From: Ophiostoma sp. CBS 140.51
Taxonomy: Eukaryota > Ascomycota > Sordariomycetes > Ophiostomatales > Ophiostomataceae
Assembly (NCBI GenBank): GCA_029298735.1
Contig: JANSLP010000006.1
Location: 186,001 to 250,000 of the forward strand
Reading direction: 5' to 3'
DNA: 64,000 nt
In this document: positions 56,491 through 64,000 of the stretch, piece after piece
How the letters are laid out: each line of letters starts with the position of its first letter
Numbering within the stretch: position 1 is the stretch's first letter
Position numbers and translations under genes: made by a program
The notes under the pieces: model-generated
The model's database searches: none
The model's input: only the letters and a program-made list of their open reading frames with translations
What the model was told of the DNA's origin: nothing

Positions 56491-58079
56491 GGTTGCGACG
56501 GAGCGGCTGAAGCCGAAAGTGCTGAGAGTTGAAGGCGGAAAAGACAAAGAAAACGAAGAAAAAGAAGCTGACGGCGCTGAAGAAAACGGCCGCGCCCAAG
56601 CCCAGACGGGTCGCAGAATGCGGGCCTCCAGCTTTTCGGGGGGTGAGTGGTAGGCGCACAAGGCGAGAGGGTCGGCAGTACAAGTTGTCGCTGTGTTGGT
56701 CGGCGATGTTGAATGACTTGTGATTAGATACAAAAGGTCCGTCCAGTTGTTCAGTAGGGAAAAAAAGTTTCACTGGCTCGAAATGGCCGATTTTCTTATC
56801 GCGATAAGGCAGGCGCTGTCCGCCGCCCGCCGTCCTGGCACTTGCCCTGGACGGGAAACATAGCGCAAGGCTGAGAATGAAAGGGCGTAAAGTCCGATGG
56901 GGGTCCAAAAAGGCTTGGCTGACGCGTCTTGATTGGCCGGCAGGCTTTGTTCCTGAGCGGTCCAATCCTCAGCCCCGCGTTGACTGCAGTCTGCGCTGAA
57001 ATCGAACAGGAGAAATTGTCCCCACAAGTGACGTTATTTTTGGTACTGCGTATTTCTTCGCCGTAATGCAGTGCCATAATTCTTACGTTTTAATGCTCAG
57101 CGTCCTTCTCAGTCCACCCGATCTTATGCCAACGCACCACCAGATATAGTGTGGTCGCCAACGACTGCGCTTACGTTTCTTTACGTTTCCTCCCCTCACC
57201 TCACTCATCATACGATTACTGTACTCAAAGTCAATAGGTTGTGTCTTCCACTTCTGTGTCTCTGTTATTTTCTCAGCTGCTGCTAAACTAAAACAATACA
57301 CACACTCAGAAATTAGGCCGCCTGCAGCAGGAGAGGGAGAAAAAACAGAAATGCCAGAGAAAGAAAAGAGACGAAAATTAAGAACGGAAAAGGAAAAGGC
57401 CGGTAGACAAGAAAAAAAATGACAGAAAAAAAGATAAAGCGCGATCGCCATGACTGAGATAAAAACAGCAAACAAAAAGATAAGCCAATAAGTAAAATAA
57501 TAAAAACACACAAGAAAAAATACCGTAAAGTCGCTGCTTGCTTTGCTTTGCTTGCACCACCATCCGGATGTCAGAACCAAGAAAAGAGTACATCCGTTGT
57601 TTCATGAAGAGACTTTCTTTCCTGCTCTGTCCGCTGAGTGGTGCTGGTCTGTTTTTTTCTTCCGAACCGTTCTTCAGGCAGAATACAAACTGAATTGCTC
57701 TTGCCCAAGTTCGGGAAATTTTTCTTCTCTCCTTTCTTTTTCCTCTCCTCTTTCGTTTGTGGAGGGGGGCGTCCGTGCTGAAAATTTGATGATCGTTTAT
57801 GCGGATTGTCACAGTGCGGATCGCAAAACGGGTCGGCAGATTTGGCGCACTTCAGCTGCCGCGTTGCAAAGAAATGGACCACGAGCCTGAACAACGCCAA
57901 TACACCGAGACATGCTTTTTCGAGACGGGAAAAGAATCTCGAACAAGTGAAAATGAGCTTGCTGGGGAAAATACACAAAATGCGTGCCACTGAAGAATGG
58001 CTTTGCTCATGTAATGACAAGAACGTGAAAAATCGAGTCCGAAAATAATGTACGAGAGTAACCGCCGTTTTCAAGATCG
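56491..58079. other. Intergenic, no gene seen
   Basis: Holds the dus1 promoter and the 3' region of the BNI4-like gene. A/T-rich low-complexity DNA lies at 57300-57520. No gene supported. Confidence 0.55.
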
Positions 58080-60915
58080 TTAGAAAAAGTGCGTGTAGAT
58101 CTTCGAGTTTTCGTGGACCTCCATTTCCTGTAGTAGCGGGTTAGATAAGCGTTTACATTTGAGACTGAAAGACATGCGAGAAAAAGACATACCATCTTGA
58201 AGGTGTTCAGCTCCTCCTTGATCTGCTGGGCAAGCATGGGCGTCAGACGGTTGCACGTGGCCACCTCACCCCGACGGTCGTACTCCTGGCTGGGCCATGT
58301 GTCGTAGAACACAATACGGGGGCTGAACGTGGCCGAGCGCTTCATCGAGCCCTGAGGCGTGCTGCTGCCGCTGCGGCTGTCGTTGCGTAGGCGAAGAGCC
58401 GACACAAAATAGTCCTCGCCGCCAATGGCCACAGAGCCAGTGCGCTTGTGACCCTGCACCTCATCGTTGGGCGTGCTAGGCGCGCTTGATGCCGGTGATT
58501 CGCTGATAGCGGGCGGGTTGTACAGCTCGAGTGTGGGGTTACGAATATCGGCGGGGCTCCGCGACGGGCTAGAGGTGCCGCTGGTGTTCTTGAGAATGCC
58601 CTTCCGGACAGCAGCAAGAACCTCGGCACGCTCCTTGTCACCCTCGATAATGCTCTTCCGCGGTGCCGCCGAGTTGTCGGTACCTGAGCTACCCAGGCGG
58701 TCGGATGTGAGGGAGATGCGCGAGGCATCAATCGAGTTTCTCTCCAGACGGGGAAAGCCGGTACCACCGCCAGTCTTGTCGTGCACATCTGAGTTGACGT
58801 TGACCCGCTCACGCTCAGCTTCGACGGTCACCATGGAAACAGTGGCCTCGACAGCCTCGCCGTTGGATGTGGTGACGGGGCTAGCCACCGGGCCATCGGC
58901 AGCCGGAACACCAATAACGGACTTGGGACGGAACAGGCCAACAAGAGAGCGGGTGCTCTTCTTCATACCACGACCCATCTTGCGGATCATTATAGACGCA
59001 GACGAAGCCGTCGACGAGATAGACAGGTTGTCGGTCGAGCCCGAGAAGATCTTGGCACCATAGATGCTGCTACCAATGCCACCCTCTTCCTGCTGCTGTG
59101 CAATACGAGCCTGCTCGGCATCGTAGGCCTCCTGGCTGGTCGGCTCCTTTTGCAGCTTGTTCGGCGAGGTCATATTTTCAGTCTCCTCGTCCGGGCCAGC
59201 GGCCTTGCGGAAGTCGGCAGCGCTGCCAAAGGAGAAGGCACGGCGGAGTTTTGATGTCTTGCTCCGCAACTTGCCACCCTTCTGGTTGATAGCAGACAGG
59301 TGACGCATGGCAGGGCTCTCGAGGTGACTCGGCATGTTAGCTGGCCGGGGCTGTGTCTCGCGGATGCTACCAGCCGGGCTGGACGTGTTGGCATTGTGGT
59401 TGATGGCGGGAGGGGCGGTGACAATGGACGAGCCGCCAGCGTCGCTGCCTTCACTGCTAGCGTCGACAGGCTTGCCGGTAAAAGACAGGGTGCTGGCCAG
59501 GGTCTTGGTGACGTCGGAAGAAATACGGGGCGGGATGTTGACAAGTCTCGGGATGTCCTTCTTATCGGCATCGGCCTGGCTGACAACAATCGTAGAAGCG
59601 GGGTTGATGGTGGAGCCTCCAAGAGAAGACTTGTTCCGGTTGGTAGACTATAGAGAAGAAATGTCATGCATTAGTGAATCGGTTGAACCCACCAGAAGTA
59701 GTCCATGATTGGACACCAGTTGTATTGCATATGCAGGGGGGGGATAATTTGGTGGAGGATTGCTTCTCACCCGAACGCGTGAAAAAAAGAAAAATAACTT
59801 ACAGATGGACGCGAGCCGTTGCTTCGATGAGACGCGATGCTCTCAGTACTTCCGGCCTTGGTGTGCATCACCATAGGCTGATGCGAGTTGACCGGCGTCA
59901 GAAGCTTATCCTTGGTGGGGCTTCTTGGCACTGGCTGCTGTTGCCGCTGGAAGTCTTCGGGTCTAGGGAGAACCGGGGCAATTGTGTACTCGGAGGCGTT
60001 GAGAGATGGCATGCTCCGGCGGCGGAACCGCTTCGCCTCATCGGAGGACTGGCGGTGCAGCTGGATATCATCTGCGGCCAGGCCGTTCAGCACGTTGTCG
60101 TGGAAGCTGTTCCGGCGAGGATCAGCACCAGATTGCGTCTGTGGCAGCGTGCGCTTCTGTTGTTCGTCGGGAAGGCTGCTGTTGCTGCCGCCGTTCGAAG
60201 CATACAGGTGGCCGACGCTGGCCATGCCCGAGCCCGAGGGTGTGGCGGAGACCTGCGACTGCGACGTCTGCTTCTGGTGCTGTTGTGCCGAGTTGGCAGC
60301 CGGACGCCGGTATCTCTCAGGAGAAGGCCGAGCAGGAGTTGCTTGAGTGAAGGAGAGTTGTGGTGCCGCCGAGCCGGTCAGATAAGCAGCAGAGTTGGGG
60401 CGAGGAGTTGCGGAGACACGGCGGACGCCCGGGGCGGGCAGAGAGGAGTCGTCGCGGCTGCCGACATACCGGTTGGCGGCGGGGTTACCGGCAGACAGGT
60501 TGGTGGTGGAAGAATTGGCGGGCTGGCGGCTCATACGGCCAAGGCTCTGAGCACTATCGAAGCTCTGCATTCTCGGGAGCTGGGGTGCGGTGGTCGAAGT
60601 CCGAAGGCCACCGACCTGAGCGTACTGTGGTTGTTGTTGCTGCATCTGCGGCTGCCATGCATTTGCCGTGTGAAGACTGGGTGTAGCTGTGAAGGCGTAG
60701 GGTTGAATCGGAGCCGTGGCCGAGCGGTAGAGCACAGGAGCAGCGGCTATGTTGTTTGGCGTTCCGTAGAAGCTGGTCCGCGGCTGCTGGGCAGCACCGT
60801 AGGGCGAAGGGCCCTGATTCTGAGGGGGGAGCATGCCACCAGCAGAAGACGGCCGGGCTTGAAGCATAGTGTAAGATCCAGACGTTTGGGGATAGCCCTG
60901 GACCAAAGCAGCCAT
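58080..60915 (-). CDS. BNI4-like bud-neck/septum scaffold protein
   Basis: Three exons on the minus strand (60915-59803, 59647-58193, 58127-58080) encode 871 aa. Most of it is disordered and rich in Ser, Pro, Gln and Asn (QPQMQQQQPQYAQ). A conserved basic block reads LRSKTSKLRRAFSFGSAADF, then RKMGRGMKKSTRSLVGLFRP. The C-terminus is the most conserved part: RSATFSPRIVFYDTWPSQEY, ATCNRLTPMLAQQIKEELNT and, across the last intron, FKM + EMEVHENSKIYTHFF. This end pattern is that of Bni4, which anchors chitin synthase III to septins and recruits Glc7/PP1 through an RVxF-type site just before the block. The last exon is only 15 codons plus stop. Localisation and role in hyphal septation are inferred from yeast. 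Confidence 0.72.
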
Positions 60916-63900
60916 ATTACCCAAGGGGTGCCTAGACAAAGAAGCCGAGTCTAAAAGAGCACTGGTGGTGAAAGGGTCAGTTCAAAGATAGGCAAGAAAG
61001 AGTAATAGCAGGTTGACGTCGAGTGGGTGCACGAGGGTAGGCTGTGTGAAGAGTAGGCAAATGCGGATTGGGAAATGCCGTGCAGTGAATCACGAAAGAG
61101 AGGCAATGGCAGATAGAGAATGGCAAGCAATGACCACAGTCTCTGGTCTGGTGAAAACGAGTCTGTTTGTCTTGAAATCTCACTGCAAGACAGAGAGGGT
61201 GTGTATGTGTGTCTGCTTGTCTATTTCCAGGTCCAGGCACAAGAAACTTTGAGCAACCCTCCCCACGAGGGTCAAAGGGGCCAAGCGAGCAAGTTTTACG
61301 GCGTTCAATAGACCTGTGTGTGTGGCAAAACCGTTGTATCGGTGCAAAGAATGTGTGGGCGTGTGGTTTGTAGGGCAAAGGAGCGGCGAAACGGGCAGAA
61401 GATGTCACCGGTAGGATTTGCAGAGGGGGTGGTGCGTGTGTGTTTGTGTGCTTTGTGGGCAAGGCGAGGGACGTAGGACGTAGGACAGGACTAACAGGTC
61501 GGGTCGAATCGATGGTGGCTTGTCAGACAGCGTCGACGAGAGCCACATTCAAATGTAGCCGGTTCAAAATATCCAGATCTGAGAATCGAAGGAGGAGAGA
61601 CGGTTGCGAGGAGAAGGAGTTTGTAAAGTCGATTCGGATTGTTCGATGCCGAGCTTACTCGTACGTTGCGGGAGAAAGCGAGGTCGAGGAAGGGAATCGA
61701 AGATAATGGTCAAGGAGAAGTAGGAGAGCGTTCGAGACGGGCGAGATGAAGGGCGGAGAGAGAGGAGGATTGGTCGAAGCGGGAAGAGATGGTCGAAGAT
61801 GCCGGAAAGGAAAAAGAGAAGCGATGGAGAATGGAAGAACGACGCAGGAACCAAAAAAAAAAAATCAACAGTAACCCCCAAAAAAAGACCGTGGAAAGCA
61901 GCGGAAAGGCGTATTTGGCAGACGAGAAACAGAGAGACAAGAAACGAAAGAGAACGAAGAAGGGAAAAGGATGAAAAAACGAGCGGAGGACAGGGCGAGA
62001 CAAACGGACCCTGGTTGCTCTCCTCTAGCCAGAGAAGAAGCCAAACGAGAAAACGAGAGAAGAAGACGAGCAGAGACGAGGAAGGAAAAGAAGACGAAAA
62101 GACGAAATACCGAAACAGAAAAGAAGAGGAAGGAAAAAAGGATACGACCGGGGACGCGTGTGGGTTGACACGGAGGGGGACAAGAAAAGGAAGTGAGGTC
62201 GACAAAGAACGAAGAAAAGGAGAAGCAAAAGAAGGACGGAAAGACGTGGGAAGGGAAAAGAGGAGACGAGCAGACACGACGGGAAAGGAGAGGAGAGTGA
62301 GAGAAGCAAGCCCAGAGAGAGGGACCAGACAGTGTGGAGAGACCAGAGAGACGGCGGAAGGAGACAGTGAGCAGGACAGGCTGGAGCAGGGCCAAAACAC
62401 ACCCGTTAGGTTAGTCGGCTGCACGCCCAGGAGCCAGAGAATACGGGAATGAGAAAATGAATGGGGGGCTGCTGGCGCTGTAGCAATGCAACCTGCTACT
62501 GCGACGACAGCAGGCTTGTGTATGTCTGAGAATGGGGGGAGGGTAGAGAAAAGGCGAAAAAGGGGGGCGTGAGGCCAGAAAAACGATGGGATGCTCCTTT
62601 CGGGGTCAGACAAAAAACCGAGGCAAAAGAAAACGGTAAAAATGACGAGAGAGCAAAGTCTAAAAGAAGAACAAAAGAAGCGAGAGTCTAGAAAGTATGA
62701 AGAGAAAATGAAGTTGAAAAAAGGCCAAAAACAATATAAGAGAACAAGAAAGACGATATGGAGAATGGCGAACCAAGAACGAACGACGGGAGGCAAGAGC
62801 GAGCGCCAAACAAACCGGAAACCTCGATCAAATGGCGTGGGCAGGGAAGGCACTGTCCAGGAAAAGCAGGAGAGGCATGGAAGGAGCGACAAAGGGGGTG
62901 GTGGGAAAGGTGGGAAAGGTGGAAAAGGGTGGAAGGTGGGTGCAGGAAAGGCCGGAGATCGAAGAAGGCGCTGCGCTACGAGGAGTTGGATGGGGCCAGG
63001 ATGACAGTTACGAGAAAACGAGTGAAGCAAGAGGGGAGGGTTGTGTGGAGCTCTTTCCCATCTGCTCATGAGAAAAAGAAAGACATGCACCAAAAGGGCA
63101 AGTGCAGGAACGGCTGTGGTGTGGTGCCTGTCGTGCCTGCGGTGCCTGGAACGGTTTATTTCCAGGGAGGTCTTGGGGCGGTCTTAGGGCGCCTTCCAGG
63201 GCAAGAGGCTGTTGGACAGAACCAAGAGAGAAGGGTCTTTGCCCCCCACTGGGACTCACTAAAAGCTGCTTAGCTGATACAGCCGCTGCAGGCTGTCGGT
63301 CTGTTACAGTGTGCAATTCCAGGGGCCCCTGGAGATTCGCATACTAACGCGCGATGCGAGATGCACCAAAGAGGAAAGGGCCAGGTTCGTTCCAGCTAAA
63401 ATGCACAACACGGAGCACGGAGCACGGAGCACACAAGGAAAGAGCAAAGAGCACAACTTATCACCCCATGTCTCCAGTCAATTTGGCGGACCTGGGCCCA
63501 GTCCAATTTTGGCTTGCAGGCGAGACAGCTGCAGATATTATTACCAGTGCTACAGCTCCCAGGTAATACTAACTGCATTCTTTTACCTGTCTTGCTGTTG
63601 GCCTGGAGCTGTGGGCGGGAAAAGAAAACATACTCCGCGACCTCCCAATTCGATCTGGTCCACGATATAAGAAGACATCGTCGTCTCGCTGAGCAAGACA
63701 GCTCTTGTTTGAGAGTGTCCCACGATAAGACATAAACAGCGCAGATACTTATCCGGTTACAAGAATCAACATACGACGTGATCTCGACATTAATACTCGT
63801 CAAATCGGCCATCGGATAGAATGGCAAATGCATCAAGATGAGGCTGCAAGAGGAAAGGCAGGAAAAGGGGCCAGATCTGACCTGTCCTGTCTTGGCCTGT

Positions 63901-64000
63901 GCTGGCCTGTGCTGGCTAGTGGCGGAGGAAGACAGGGACGCCTCCAAATTACCAGGCAAGATACGACATACATACAAATACATACACATGCACGTTGCCA
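60916..64000. other. Upstream region of the BNI4-like gene; no gene seen
   Basis: The 3-kb region to the window end holds the BNI4-like promoter and leader. It includes a purine-rich (plus strand) tract at about 61560-63000. The long minus-strand ORF at 61564-63093 is compositional (Phe/Ser/Leu/Pro) and is not taken as a gene. Confidence 0.55.
61680..62990. repeat. Strand-asymmetric polypurine tract
   Basis: For about 1.3 kb the plus strand is dominated by G and A, with few T, as AGG/GAA/AAG-like simple sequence. The complement is the sense strand of the downstream BNI4-like gene, so its promoter is pyrimidine-rich. The tract is interrupted enough not to be a simple microsatellite. Confidence 0.7.

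Noticed and set aside
59674..60954. Plus-strand ORF of 426 codons antisense to the BNI4-like gene
   Set aside because: It mirrors the coding exons of the opposite strand, and GC-rich third positions keep the frame open. No domain.
61564..63093. Minus-strand ORF of 509 codons
   Set aside because: Composition is Phe/Ser/Leu/Pro from a polypyrimidine strand, with no domain and no codon bias; it lies in the BNI4-like upstream region.

Overview
The window is nuclear DNA of a filamentous ascomycete (Pezizomycotina, most likely a Sordariomycete). The genes are GC-rich and C-ending in codon use. Introns are short (about 50-110 bp mostly), with GTAAGT/GTATGT donors, CTAAC/CTGAC branch sites and pyrimidine-rich promoters. 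Several fungal families occur: GPR1/FUN34 transporter, DUF3602 (GRGGAGN) protein, fungal C2H2 factor, ING/PHD, BNI4-like and CWC22. A finer placement such as Ophiostomatales cannot be supported from sequence alone.

Left part (1-12.9 kb): a catabolic region, mostly in decay. From left to right it holds the end of an AMP-binding acyl-CoA ligase joined to a broken fungal-specific transcription factor; an intact GPR1/FUN34/YaaH acetate-type transporter; an intact NAD(P) aldehyde dehydrogenase; a wrecked zinc alcohol dehydrogenase (internal deletion, frameshift, damaged splice site); a truncated membrane protein with four in-frame TAG codons, probably related to fungal linalool dehydratase/isomerase-like proteins; and a broken enoyl-CoA hydratase on the opposite strand. 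Ligase, regulator, transporter, alcohol and aldehyde dehydrogenases, isomerase and hydratase together would suit a route that activates and beta-oxidises a (terpenoid) alcohol. This reading is an inference.

Middle (13.5-19.5 kb): compact housekeeping block with a GFD2/YDR514C-like DEDD nuclease-fold protein, Pam18/Tim14 (mitochondrial import J-protein), Rlp24 (60S biogenesis) and a DUF3602/Par32-like protein. A gene desert of about 7 kb follows, then a single-zinc-finger C2H2 protein whose leader carries a perfect 26-bp inverted repeat 20 bp before the ATG. Next comes a multi-pass membrane protein with a chromatin-like basic tail. A second desert of about 5.5 kb precedes a small bactofilin-like beta-helix protein split by phase-2 introns.

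Right part (39.6-64 kb): an ING-family PHD protein, a BCAS3-like WD40 protein, Dpm2 (dolichol-phosphate-mannose synthase subunit), the splicing factor Cwc22 with a long RS tail, tRNA dihydrouridine synthase Dus1, and a BNI4-like septin/chitin-synthase scaffold. Upstream of the last lies more than 1 kb of strongly purine-rich DNA. No tRNA, rRNA, transposon ORF, CRISPR array or virus-like gene was recognised. Exon borders were derived by hand from splice consensus and reading frame.
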